Shown here piece by piece: positions 24,126 to 34,704 of a DNA stretch of 64,000 nucleotides. The notes beneath the pieces were generated by a model. The model was given only the letters and a program-made list of their open reading frames with translations. It did not search any database and was not told the origin of the DNA. Each line of letters begins with the position of its first letter. Position 1 is the stretch's first letter. The position numbers and the translations under genes are program-made. The stretch comes from Melanocharis versteri. Its lineage: Eukaryota > Chordata > Aves > Passeriformes > Melanocharitidae. Location: assembly GCA_013397845.1 (NCBI GenBank), contig VZTG01008545.1:1356166-1420165 (forward strand), in the 5' to 3' direction.

Positions 24126-25111
24126 CACCACAGGCTCCGAGCACACAAAGCGTTCCCACACACAGAGGAATAATGTCCTCACACACCCTCGGTTAAACGG
24201 GGCTGGTTTGAAACACCACCGTGAAACATTTGTTTTCTTTTAAACTTGTTTTTCTTCCTTCCAAAGGTCACTTTAAGTGGATCCCAGGTACATTTTTTTC
24301 TCCTGGTTGTTTTTCAGCCAGTATTGACTGATTGCCAAATCTCAGCCCTGCTGATTGCCAGTTTATAACACGCTGATAAAGCCGGCTTAAGCCGCTTGTG
24401 CTCCCCCACACCACAAATGTCCCCTGCCATTCCTGACCCTCTCCCTCCACTGCCTCCCACGTCCTCACTGCCTGTATCCCCTCCAGCCCTGGCTCCCCAG
24501 GCAGCGCTGTCTCTGGGCAGCCACGCCAGGCTGGGAATGTCCAAGGATGAGGGTGGCTTTTGTCCCCAGCACGAGCACTGTCACAGCTGTGACCATGCGT
24601 GCCAGGGCAGGGGAGCTGGCCGGGCACCCGCTGCCTCTCCGCAGAGCAGAACCGAGCCTCCTGACAGCTCTTGGAGCTAACGTTTTACCAAAAAAATGTC
24701 CAGTGGGGTAAAAATAAATTAATGATGGTGAGGAAAGCTGACAGTCTTTGTCTTGTCTTAATTTTTTAGCTGAAATATTTTCATGTTTCGTCTTTTTATT
24801 AATTTTGATTGGCTAGGTTTTTTTCATTGCTGCAGACAGTTTTTAAAAGTCTGAGGTAAATTAAAATATTTCGTCTAATCTCAGTCAGGGCAAGTTTTTC
24901 TGAGTTGGTGAAAATTGAATCTTTGAGAAAAAAGGAGTTTTCTTCCTTTAGAAAATGAAAATTTTTCTGTTTCTGGGTAATCTAAGTTATATGGATTTTA
25001 CCACTGAAGAAAATAAAAACAATTAATTTCTTTTCCAAGTAAAACATAATTTTTTTCTCAATCCAGTGTCAAAATATTTTACATTTGTGCTCATTTTTCC
25101 CTTTGTTTCAG
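24126..25111. other. Non-coding DNA, GC-rich then AT-rich
   Basis: The first 550 bases are moderately GC-rich with open frames on both strands and no recognisable domain. From about 24680 on, the DNA becomes AT-rich with many T and A runs. No repeat family recognised. Confidence 0.6.
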
Positions 25112-25215
25112 AAAAACAAAACTAGGGCTTTGGGCGGCTGAGTTGAATGTCCTGGAGAAGACATATTACTGCCCCGAAAGATTCCGTGGGATGTTATGGA
25201 GACATTGTCTTTCAA
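25112..25215 (+). other. Candidate 104-bp internal exon (unproven)
   Basis: A strong acceptor, pyrimidine tract CATTTTTCCCTTTGTTTCAG, ends at 25111, and a usable donor, CAA then GTGAGA, begins at 25216. Reading with one base carried over from an upstream exon, the segment is open for 34 codons and includes ELNVLEKTYYCPERF. One base remains at the end (phase 2 in, phase 1 out). It lies about 1 kb downstream of the CpG-rich patch on the same strand as that patch's donor-like site. I do not recognise the peptide. Confidence 0.2.
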
Positions 25216-26375
25216 GTGAGACATAAAATCACAGTCCTAGCTAATTGTAGGCAGAGGGATTTTGTGGTAGTCGTTTTGCAGCAATCTGGGTATCAGTTAG
25301 AGGGTCATAGCCAAATTTCAGCTTCACTCTGCCTGCAGAGGTTTCAGGCTATGTACACAAAGAAATTCTTCATTTCTGTAGTGTGGCTTCACATTGCCCC
25401 ACGTTATCCCCGGCATTAGCTACCAACAGCTGCCAGACAGGATTTTTCTCCATGATGTATATTTTTGTATCGTCATTTTGTTGAGTTTATGAAAAGATTT
25501 AGAACAAAATCCTGGCCCAAGTCAAATCACTGCTAAAATTTCCATGGACCTCACTAAAGGCAGGGCTTTTCTCAGAAGATTAAAGCAGAGGGGTGTTGAA
25601 CTGTTAATAGTGGGAGAAAACTCTGAGCAATGAATTTCTTTCCCGTCTATCAGCATTGTGTGCTATTCTGAAATGTACTCTGAGCATGTTGCAGTTTTCT
25701 CCCTATTTAATAATGATTTGAAGCTGTTTCACAGCTCAGTTTGGACACTTCTTGCAGGGATTTGAGAGCAAAAGCCATTTTGGTTCATTTCATTAAGCAC
25801 CTCAATTCAGGGATTTACTTCTAATCCTCGAACAAAAATATCTCTCGGAACCAAGTTTCTCCTGCAATGTTTGTCTTCATAAATTGAAAAAAAGAAACAC
25901 TTGCCAGGCATATTCACTGTTATTTACTTAATTTTTCTATTTCCACAGGCTTTTTACCAGTGCTTCCGTCCGTCGCAGCCTGCCTGGGACTGGCCACAGG
26001 AGGGATTCAAACTGCACATTTGTTAAAAAATCAGAAAGCAGCTGCTCAAGCCTAAATAAAAGCATGAATTCATAGGCAGCACAGGAAGAAGAAAAGTTAT
26101 TTGCTTGTTAAGGTCATTGTAGGAATTGAGTCTTACTGAACAGCTATAATTACAACTAAAACAAATTATTATGCATTCACTCCAGCATGGGTAAGAAATA
26201 CGTGTTTGATTACTGCTGGGGTGGTTTGGGGCTCACCCGGGATGTCACAGGACTGTGTTTCTTATCACACAAAATTTAAATCGGGTGATGCTTAACCAAA
26301 TTCCTCAACGAAAAAATAATTTTCCCAGGTGCTCCTTCTTCCGCGAAATAACAAGTTGGGAAATGCCACCTTTGT
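25216..26375. other. Unique non-coding DNA
   Basis: No gene or repeat recognised. The stretch is AT-leaning and CpG-poor until about 26220, where GC content rises toward the minisatellite. Confidence 0.6.
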
Positions 26376-26390
26376 CCACCAGGTGGCACG
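26376..26390 (+). promoter_or_regulatory. CTCF-like binding site
   Basis: The core CCACCAGGTGGCAC matches the central part of the vertebrate CTCF motif (CCASYAGRKGGCR). The same bases contain a CAGGTG E-box in the near-palindrome CCACCAGGTGG, so ZEB/Snail-type or bHLH factors are alternative readers. It lies about 340 bases upstream of the minisatellite. Occupancy cannot be judged from sequence. Confidence 0.4.
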
Positions 26391-26721
26391 AAGGGAAGCG
26401 CCACTGGAATCGGCTGGAATGTTAACTCCTCGAATAATATCCTTGCTGGAGGAGATGGCGAGTGACAGGGGATCCCACCGGCCCCCACACCAGTGTTCCC
26501 CAGGGGAAGCCACCTGTCCTGGGAGAGGCGGCATTGGCAGTGCGGGTTTGGGACATCTGTGCCTGTCCCCTCCAGCCGGGGGCTGGACACAAGGCTTGCA
26601 GAAAGGGTTTGCTTTGGGTGGCTGGTGAGAGAGGCTTTGGAAATCGCCACTGCTGTTCGGTGCACAGAATGGGTGTTGGGAACAAGGAGGGGACACTTGG
26701 GTCGGGGCGCCCATGGGAGAG

Positions 26722-27279
26722 GGGGTGCAGAGGTGGGGCAGCGATGGGGTGCAGAGGTGGGACAGTGATGGGGTGCAGAGGTGGGGGTGCAGAGGTGGGG
26801 CAGTGAGGGGGGGCAGAGGGGGGGCGGAGATGGGGTGCAGGCNNNNNNNNNNNNNNNNNNNNNNNNNNNNNNNNNNNNNNNNNNNNNNNNNNNNNNNNNN
26901 NNNNNNNNNNNNNNNNNNNNNNNNNNNNNNNNNNNNNNNNNNNNNNNNNNNNNNNNNNNNNNNNNNNNNNNNNNNNNNNNNNNNNNNNNNNNNNNNNNNN
27001 NNNNNNNNNNNNNNNNNNNNNNNNNNNNNNNNNNNNNNNNNNNNNNNNNNNNNNNNNNNNNNNNNNNNNNNNNNNNNNNNNNNNNNNNNNNNNNNNNNNN
27101 NNNNNNNNNNNNNNNNNNNNNNNNNNNNNNNNNNNNNNNNNNNNNNNNNNNNNNNNNNNNNNNNNNNNNNNNNNNNNNNNNNNNNNNNNNNNNNCAGAGG
27201 TGGGGCAGTGAGGGGGTGCAGAGGTGGGGCGGAGATGGGGTGCAGGCGATGGGGTGCAGAGGTGGGGGCAATGGGGGCT
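26722..27279 (+). repeat. G-rich 24-bp minisatellite spanning the assembly gap
   Basis: Tandem units of about 24 bases have the form GGGGTGCAGAGG, then TGGGGCAG, then CGAT or TGAT, with shorter variants (16- and 22-base steps, and AGAT or GAG endings). About five units are visible before the gap and about four after it. The plus strand is strongly G-rich with repeated GGGG runs separated by 7-9 bases, so G-quadruplex formation is possible but the loops are long. The long open frames seen on both strands here are by-products of a repeat whose period is a multiple of three and of the unknown bases, not genes. Confidence 0.95.
26843..27194. other. Assembly gap (352 N)
   Basis: Every base is N. 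The gap sits inside the minisatellite, and the 53 bases before it (26790-26842) and after it (27195-27247) are nearly identical. Its length should be treated as an estimate. Confidence 0.99.
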
Positions 27280-27649
27280 GGTTCGCTGCTTGGCCACACA
27301 GAAACGGAGCGATGCGAGAAATAAGGAGGGATTTCATACAGAGTATTTGTGCCCACACGAGAGGGAGTTGCGAAATCTTCCTGGGGTCACAGGGCAGGGC
27401 TGTTGTTAAACGTGGGTGGAGGGGGCAGCTAACAGAGGGGGAAGGTTTCTGGGAATAGCAGTAGCCTGCTGCAGGTAGCAAAATACGAATGAACCATCCA
27501 AGGCAGAGAGGGAGTGGAGGAGTGCGTGGACTTTCCTGAACAGCGGGGTGAGGACAGGGGAGAAAACAAGCGTGTGCTAAGCTCGACAGTGAAGGCTGCC
27601 CAGCGTGGATCCAGCTGCAGCCAGCTGCTGGGCTGCCCAGCCCCAGCCT

Positions 27650-27679
27650 GGCTCAGCTAAGCTCAGCTGGGCTCGGCTC
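27650..27679 (+). repeat. Six tandem RGCTN pentamers
   Basis: Six adjacent pentamers (GGCTC, AGCTA, AGCTC, AGCTG, GGCTC, GGCTC) follow a CAGCTG/GGGCTG-rich stretch. The texture resembles immunoglobulin switch repeats, but no immunoglobulin gene is present and the array is only 30 bases long. Confidence 0.8.
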
Positions 27680-27865
27680 CACAGTCCCCAGCCTTCGCCT
27701 CGGGCTGAGTGTGGGAGGTTTTAGCAGAGACACCAGAAGGTTTCTGCAGCTTTGGTTATCTCAGATAGAGAAGGTCAAGTATGAGACAACAGCGCAGAGG
27801 TAGCAGGAGCATGGCAGTGAGATGCCAAAGAGGCAGAAGGCAGCAGGGAGGTTTTAGCCTGATCT

Positions 27866-27937
27866 CAGCCCTCAGCCTCAGGACAGGCACGAACCTCACG
27901 ACAGCCCTCAGCCTCACGACAGGAGCATGATCAGGCT
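27866..27937 (+). repeat. 36-bp tandem duplication
   Basis: Two copies, 27866-27901 and 27902-27937, each start with CAGCCCTCAGCCTCA. Their first 22 bases agree at 21 positions, after which the copies diverge. CTCACGACAG words add a smaller internal echo. Confidence 0.75.
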
Positions 27938-29179
27938 GGTGGCCTTGAACCCCTACAGCAACTGGCTTTTGACCAGACCAGGAGAATTAAATATTTGTCT
28001 AAAAGGAACATTTACTCTTCTCTACCACAGAGGTGACCAGTACCTTCAGAGCCCAAAAATGAGCCTGGGGTTAGGAACCCTTAAGGGCTGAGCGGCTGAC
28101 TGTGGGCCTTTGGTCTTACCTGATGTGTCTTTGCTACCTGCCTGCTCTTCCCTTCAGCCTCAGAGCAGTTTTTGGACACTGGGACCAGGACTGCTCACAG
28201 CCATTCCTTCTCACCCTACCCACCACAGCCTGGCACTGCACAGGGCGACTAAAACGATGCTTTGGCAAGTGCCCTGGCAAGGAGAGCTCAAGGATGGCCT
28301 TTTGGCAACCTGTGGCATCCCCTGGAGAAATCCCAGGACAGGCAGGAGATGCTGGAGCGTGGAGGGGAGAGCTTGGGGGAGGACAGGAGCAGAGGGGCAG
28401 TACGAGGGCAGCAGGCAGCCCTGGACAGGCGGCTGGATCATGGAGGGGAAAATGCGTTTTGGGATAAAAATAAGCCCAGTGTGCACAGAAGAAGAAGACC
28501 TGACACATCTCTTGGGAAAATATCAATCCTGCATTTGCTGACTCCAGAGGTGCTGCTGAGCTTTGTGTCAGTGCCCCTCCTTGCTGCACATGGGAGGAAG
28601 GAGAGAAACATCAGGGAGGTGGATGGAGTAAACCAGTAGGAACTCGTCGATTTCAAAGCCCATTGTATTAAAATATGTTTATATCTTGGTTCTTTATTAA
28701 ATATAAGCAGTTTTCTACTTGTATACATTTCTACATCTCCAGTGCAATCTGCTTTGCATCAGGCATTGATATATTGGTATAGTATCTGAAATGTTAACTC
28801 TCAGGGGACATAAATAGCGTACTGATATTAAATCTGCTTTCAAAAATAGTTACAGGACAATAAATTTTAAGGACTTGAAGGTTTTTAATCACCTCTACTT
28901 AGTTATTCAAGGATGAGCCAAAAAAGCAATAATTTAAATGAAAGAACCAAAAGAGACACAACCAAAAATTCTTATGTACAATAATTGCTTTCTCTACAAA
29001 TATTTACACCAAGGCTAAGAAAATATTTTGGAATTTTACAAATATCTCTGTCTCTTAATTTTTCCAGCACTTTAAATGCTGATCCAAAAGAAATCTTATT
29101 GAGGCTGGTGGGGTTTTTTTCCTTTTTCTTTTCATTTTTTGTCCATTTCAAGAAATCCTAAGTAATGGATCTGTGGGGG

Positions 29180-29392
29180 AAGTTGCCACCGGCGATTAAG
29201 CAAGGACAGCTCATGGTCCTTTGCTGGACGCCAGCCACCGGCAGCAGCTCCCCCTATTGCTTTTGCCAGTATTGCAATTTTATTAAACCCAGAGATACTT
29301 CGGCCGTCGAGGGACAGTGGAAGCCGCTCCTCTGATGTTATTTTTGTTTGTGCCCATTAAAGTTCTGAAGAATGAAATTCAGGGGAATGCAG
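29180..29392 (+). promoter_or_regulatory. CpG-enriched segment ending in a donor-like site
   Basis: About eight CpGs fall in the first 155 bases, for example in CCACCGGCG and TTCGGCCGTCGAGG, far above the local background. The segment ends in GCAG then GTAGGT, a good splice-donor match at 29392/29393. It could be a first exon, an enhancer, or a conserved non-coding element. No protein was recognised. Confidence 0.25.
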
Positions 29393-30820
29393 GTAGGTTG
29401 GAGAGATGCAAAGGGCTGAGGAAGGGGGTCAGCGTTAGTGCAGGGAGGGGGTGACAGAGAGAGCCAGGATGCTCATGTGAGGTGTCATGTCTGCAAGAGA
29501 AATGGGGCAAAATAATGCACAAGCCACAAAATTAGGAATGGGAAAGAGGCACGGTCTGACAAGGCTGGTTTTGTGGCTGCAGGAAAAGGCTAGGGCAGAC
29601 TTTTTAAATAACCTCCTACAAGTTGCCTTAGGCCCTGCAAAGATTTAATATATTATTGAACTTAAGTCGCTTAATAGCCACGTAGGGCTCAATGGAGCTA
29701 TTCATGTGAGTAAAGCATTGGTCTTAGCAGATCTGCTTCTGCAAGGCAGGGAGAGCACTACCTGGGGAGAGGGCTGCTGCAGCAATTAATGCCGGGGCAA
29801 GAATGGGCCCTGGCATCAGTCACGTACCTCGATCAGTGCCCATTAACCAAGTGCCCCAGATACCCCAGCATCCTGACCAGAGCCAGCCCTCAGCTGTAAC
29901 CCAAAATGTTCTTATCTTAGCCATTAAATCATCTCTGTTTTCTTTCTGAAATAAAAAAAATATGCTTTAAGTATGTGATATGGTTATGGAACAGAAATGT
30001 AAAATATAGTTGCACACTGTCATAAATGCTGTCAATGTCATTGTTCAACTCTCTAAAATTAAAATAATGCAAAAGCAGGTGAAAAGGGTTGTAGAGAAGG
30101 CAAAAAGCTCATTCTGAAATAAATTCAAAGTGTCACTTACTCTTTTTTTTGAGAAGGTATAACCCCTAATAAAATATAAGTAAAGCAGACAAAAATAATC
30201 TGCAAACACAGATCCCAGGTTCCCATTTATGGTAATCGGTTTTATTGAAAGTCAATTAATAAAAAGCTTTGGTTTAAATTAAATTAAGTATGAGTCCATC
30301 TCTATTTCCCAACAAGATGAAGTCCTTGAAAATTACCAAACATAGCTACACACAAATTGCCTTTTCCCAAAGAGAGCTTCAGCATCTCAAAATATGTCCT
30401 GGATGAGAGCAGTCGTATCCAGACTGGGCACAGCTAATTGGTACCCAGGAGGGTTTTTACTCTTGGCATTTGAGAAATAATGAGAATCAAAACCATTAGT
30501 AGGCAGGGGAAAAGGGTGATAGAAATGCTAGCCTGCTTTTTTTCTGTCATCTTCATATTATGTTATCTCCGGGCAAGAATTCCCACTAATTTTCCTTCAG
30601 AAGTTCAGTAACTCTTTTAAATCGCTGTGTGACAAATGCAGCTCTTCATTGAACAAAGTTTGTAAGAATTGCTCAGGCAGATAACTAGTGGAGATGATAA
30701 AAGAAAGAGTGGGAGATGCTCTGTGATAGATCACATCCTTTTTACTACAATAAGTCACATAAACATCACCCTAAAATAAGGGGTGAGAAATGTGATTGGG
30801 GTGAAAAATGTGCCTTTTTT

Positions 30821-30832
30821 GTTGTTGTTGTT
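30821..30832 (+). repeat. (GTT)4 repeat
   Basis: Four GTT units follow a T run. Short simple sequence. Confidence 0.85.
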
Positions 30833-31671
30833 TTAGTAAGTATATTACACTCTTTCTATCTTCATAAAAAGAAAAAAATCAAATGCACATGTGAATTTCT
30901 TCAGCCTTGGGGACGGGTGGCTGCTTAGTGTCACACTGGAAAGCAATCTGGAAGTCAGAATTGTACTACTGTGGTTATCATCAAAACTAATCAAACACTG
31001 GTATCCAAAAGTGTGAAACCCTTTCAGCAGGCAAATCAAAAAATGCACCATTTCTCAGAACCAACGCGGACCAAACAAGAAATTACAAACACATGTCTAG
31101 AAGCAGCTCCAGCTCCATGTATCTCAGCAAGGAAACGTTCCTGAGGTGTGGGACCCCCATCCTTCCTTCCCTGTGTGCAGAGACATCCCTCGGATTTTCC
31201 CACTCCTTCCTCTGAGCCCACTGAGGGGGTCGCGCTAATCCCAATAGGAACGAAACAATGGCAAGGAAAGGACTGGGAGAGAAGCACCGGGAGGGGGATG
31301 CAGAGAGGGACGCAGGCTGGCTTCCCTGCTGACCAGAGGGCTCGAGCTGCCACCCCCTTTTTTATTCTACTCCGAGCTTACTTCAGATTTTCAAAAGAGT
31401 ATTAGGGTTTGGCATTTTTCTGGGAATATGTCTTTTAACTGACATTGAAATAAAAATTTCCCCTGGACCTAGATAGATGTAGAGCTGATAATAGGTAGAA
31501 AAATTTTGCCTGGTTGTGATTTTTCTGAGGGAGGAACACACTGCATTGCCTTACTTGGGTAGTTTTCATTGATATGAAGATTTACATCCCATTCTGAGAA
31601 CAGGCAAAATGTGTACACAAACCAGGAGATGAAAAATTTCCTGGACTTATCCTCAAATTTCTTTAAAAAAA

Positions 31672-31712
31672 TCATTAATTCTAATTCATTAATTCTAATT
31701 AATTAATTTCAT
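31672..31712 (+). repeat. 14-bp perfect tandem duplication plus partial third copy
   Basis: The unit TCATTAATTCTAAT occurs perfectly at 31672-31685 and 31686-31699 and is followed by a related TAATTAATTTCAT. The array packs several ATTA/TAATTA homeodomain-type words into about 40 bases. Slippage in AT-rich DNA is the simplest cause. Confidence 0.85.
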
Positions 31713-32551
31713 TCCTAAGGCCTAGTGGTGCTGCTAACCCTGTATTCCTCTCCATCAGCATACAAGAGAAAAACCTTATGTATGTCTTCTGCCTTGATAG
31801 TGAATAACTTCAGCAAGACAACCAAAAAAAAAATCTCAAATTGCTGCAGCTTCACTGCACACCGTGAGGTCATGGACATAAACCAGTAAGATTCCACTCT
31901 TTACCAGTCTCATGCAGAATACCTCCATGAGTTTTTCAAACCTATGAATGAAAGGCACCGAGTGCCCCAGACCCAGAATGAGCTGAGCAAGGGGAATCCT
32001 CTCTGCCAAGCACATCCTGCCCTGTGTAAGTGGGCTGTGTTTTATTTTGATACCTAAAGGCCAACTCAGGAGCAGATCCTGGATGTTTGGCACTATCATT
32101 TGCAAACCATTGAGAGATACAGAAAGCAAATGAATAGACCTGCAGAAAGTGGTGGAGCCAGAGGAAACTCTGTGGCAAAGCCAGGTGTCTTTGAGGAAAT
32201 CAGACTCTGGAAGTGTTATGAAGGAAAACACCATCACCACCCATCAGTCACCTGCCTACAGTCGTTCCCAAGGCCAAGCAAACAGCAGCTGTGGCAATGT
32301 AGGTGCTGAGGTTTAAAGCAACTTCCCTGGGATGAGCAACAGCCGGGATGGCACCGACTTTGGGATCCAGACAGGAGAACTGGCACCGCTGAGCTATGAG
32401 GGAGAGGACGTGGTCCAGGGGGCAGACACCACCACAGACTCCAGAGCAGTGGGGCAGGCACAATGTTACGTGAAACAGCCACATCTGCTTGCATTTCATC
32501 ACTGAAATGGTAAAGATTGACTTTAGCTTGACCTTGCAATTCATGAGCTCC

Positions 32552-32596
32552 GGGGAAAAAGAAAAAAAAGGAAAAAAAAAGGAAAGAAGAAAAAAG
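32552..32596 (+). repeat. 45-nt polypurine tract
   Basis: An uninterrupted A/G run made of A blocks separated by G or GG. It accounts for the Phe/Ser-rich open frames on the minus strand across this spot, which should not be read as genes. Confidence 0.9.
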
Positions 32597-33937
32597 TAAC
32601 AGAAAGCAGCTAAAAAGCAAGCAGCAACTAAAACAGGCTGTAACCTCATGGTACAGGATGAATTAAAACCAAATGAGCTACTTTGCAGTATAAGCCACGT
32701 CTGGTGGGACTTTGCAGAGGATGCTGCAATATTTGAACTCCTTCTCTCCATAATACAAAACCCCCGAATCAAGCTGTTTACACCAATGTTGCCTGAACAT
32801 TTCAGGATTCATACCTGGAAGCCCTTTGAGAAAAAAACATTAAAAATCCTCTCTGTTGGCAAGATATGCTTTCTCAAAAGCAAGTTTGAGACATACTTCT
32901 TCTTCAAACTTCCCCCCAGGAAACAGTTATCTAATTCTAGTTAACAGTTACTCCCCAGGACCCATGACTCAGCTCCTTGCTGGAACGCACCGTGGGTTTG
33001 TTCCAGGGGATCTGGCCCACTGGGTGTCTCACATGACTCGGGCGCAGCTCCTGGGACAGTATTTAATCAATGTCTGATTGCTGCTGGTGATGCTGGTCCC
33101 CAGGAGGCTGTGCTGCAGGCTGCTCTCCTCACTGGGGTTGCCCCAACATGTCCTGCTGCCTCCCGAGTTTTGGGACATGGTGCAACCCAGAGCTCTGCAG
33201 GCACCAGGCTGCACTGAGGGGTTTGGATTCACCAAATACACCGTGACTAGTAACATTCACTTCCACACCACCCCCCTGGGTATCCAAGTCTTTTTTTGAG
33301 TGCATCACTATTTAGACAAGAGATCATTGAGTGTCATCAAGTGTGTCAGTGAAGGTGAAAGAGGAGAAGCTCTTGGCTCTGCTCCAGTCCCAGTGATAAA
33401 TGCATTTCTCTCTATGTATGAGCTACAGTTTGGCCCCAGAAAATGCATTAGAGATTCAAAACTTGTACAAAAAATGAGGCAATGTTTTCACTTCTGTCAG
33501 AAAAAGCTCGGCCGGTGAGCAAGCACTGGATATGTGTATTTACAATGCCAGAACAAAAAAGTGGTGTCTGATGATCCCTCTCCCTTGTTTTCCACAGTAA
33601 TCCAAGGAAACAGGCAAGATAATATCTCCTATGGAAAGTCTATTAATGACTTCAAACTATCCAGTCCTTTTCTAAAGGCAGAGTCAGTGCTACAGATGTG
33701 CTTTGAGGGTCTTCTTTACTCATCCCTACATACATCCTGCAATCACTTAGTTCAGTCTCTTCATAAGCCACGTGCCAACAAAATGTTCCCTAAAGCCACC
33801 CTCAGCTCAGCCCACGGGAGCAACACCAGACCACCAGAGCTTCCTCCTTCCACAGTGCCAATATTTAACATCTGTGTGAGCTCCTGGCCCTGAAAAGGGT
33901 CATGAGAAAACTCTGCAGGATTTCAGCAGGACCAGGA

Positions 33938-33950
33938 TGCCACCTACTGC
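33938..33950 (-). promoter_or_regulatory. Weak CTCF-like site
   Basis: On the minus strand the bases read GCAGTAGGTGGCA, matching the AGGTGGCA core of the CTCF motif but lacking the preferred leading CC. It is weaker than the site at 26376. Confidence 0.2.
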
Positions 33951-34572
33951 TCTTGATCTTCACTTGGGTGCTCCCACATTAAGAGATAGGATAAGGAATC
34001 ACTTTTTCACACCACTGAGAAGAGGAGCCCAAGGCTAGTTGTGAGGACACAGGGAGCAGGAACAGGGCAGAAGTTCAGACCAAGGGGAAATACCAGATCA
34101 TTGGTGCACGACGATCTTTCACAGGGTGATCCCAGTGTTCCTTTTCTTCTCTACACAAATACTTGTATGACCCTTTAGAGACATTTTCTTCGGGCTATCT
34201 GACTTTCATTAGAGATGCCAAAGCCTGTGGTGGTTAGAGGCACACAGCAGGCACGATGCTGTGGCACAGCAACCGGATCAGGCCAAGCTGTGACCTCAGT
34301 CCAGACATGGTTAATTCTCTCCCCTCTTGCCCTGACTTGCACTGCCTGAACGTCTGTTCGTTCAGCTGATGATCTGTGTCATCCTTTATGCAAACAAGCA
34401 TAAATTGACAAATTAATCTCTGGGGTAACCCCCCTGATTTCAGTGGAGCTGCAGTCAAAGTGGAACAGATCTTTAATCTACTCTGTTCCTGTAGCACAGC
34501 CTTTGCCTTGTCCACTAGTGAACGTAGACCTCTAATTATATGGATTTGACTCTTAATCTTTTCTGGTCTCAG

Positions 34573-34704
34573 GAGATTCTAGTTGCTGAAAATTATGGAT
34601 TTCACTTGGAAACTGATGAGGGTCTGTACAACATCACCAAAGTGCCTTGCTGGAAAGACGGGGATGTTTTGGACCTGTGCACCAAAACCAGTGCTGGGGA
34701 CTGA
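34573..34704 (+). other. Candidate terminal coding exon (unproven)
   Basis: A pyrimidine-rich acceptor, TCTTTTCTGGTCTCAG, ends at 34572. The following frame is open for 43 codons to a TGA at 34702-34704 and contains ENYGFHLETDEGLYNITK, including an NIT N-glycosylation sequon, then a Cys-containing stretch. A donor-like site, ACAG then GTGAGA, about 200 bases past the stop could instead define a longer non-coding exon. I do not recognise the peptide. Chance is a strong alternative. Confidence 0.17.

Larger units (their letters stand above)
27280..29179. other. Non-coding DNA, GC-rich then AT-rich
   Basis: The first 1.3 kb is GC-rich and holds pentamer and 36-bp tandem repeats. Three overlapping open frames at 28102-28589, two plus and one minus, have no recognisable domain and are probably a result of low stop-codon density. 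From 28650 on the DNA is AT-rich and unique. Confidence 0.6.
29393..34572. other. Unique non-coding DNA with simple repeats
   Basis: No gene recognised. Contents include a short GTT repeat (30821-30832), a 14-bp AT-rich tandem duplication (31672-31712), a 45-nt polypurine run (32552-32596) and a second CTCF-like word on the minus strand (33938-33950). Segments at about 29600-29720 and 29770-29850 are repeat-free with scattered CpGs and could be conserved elements. Confidence 0.6.

Noticed and set aside
26276..27481. Long minus-strand open frame of 401 codons, with large plus-strand counterparts
   Set aside because: It spans 352 unknown bases and a 24-bp repeat whose period is a multiple of three. 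The visible parts are repeat translations (Ser/Ala/Pro/His-rich) with no domain.
27600..27690. Immunoglobulin switch region
   Set aside because: Only about 30 bases of pentamers and no immunoglobulin exon anywhere in the window.
28102..28589. Overlapping open frames of 121-151 codons on both strands
   Set aside because: Several frames are open at once in a GC-rich stretch, which signals low stop density and not a gene.
32248..32772. 174-codon minus-strand open frame with a Phe/Ser-rich hydrophobic stretch
   Set aside because: The hydrophobic stretch is the reverse complement of the polypurine run at 32552-32596, not a membrane segment of a gene.
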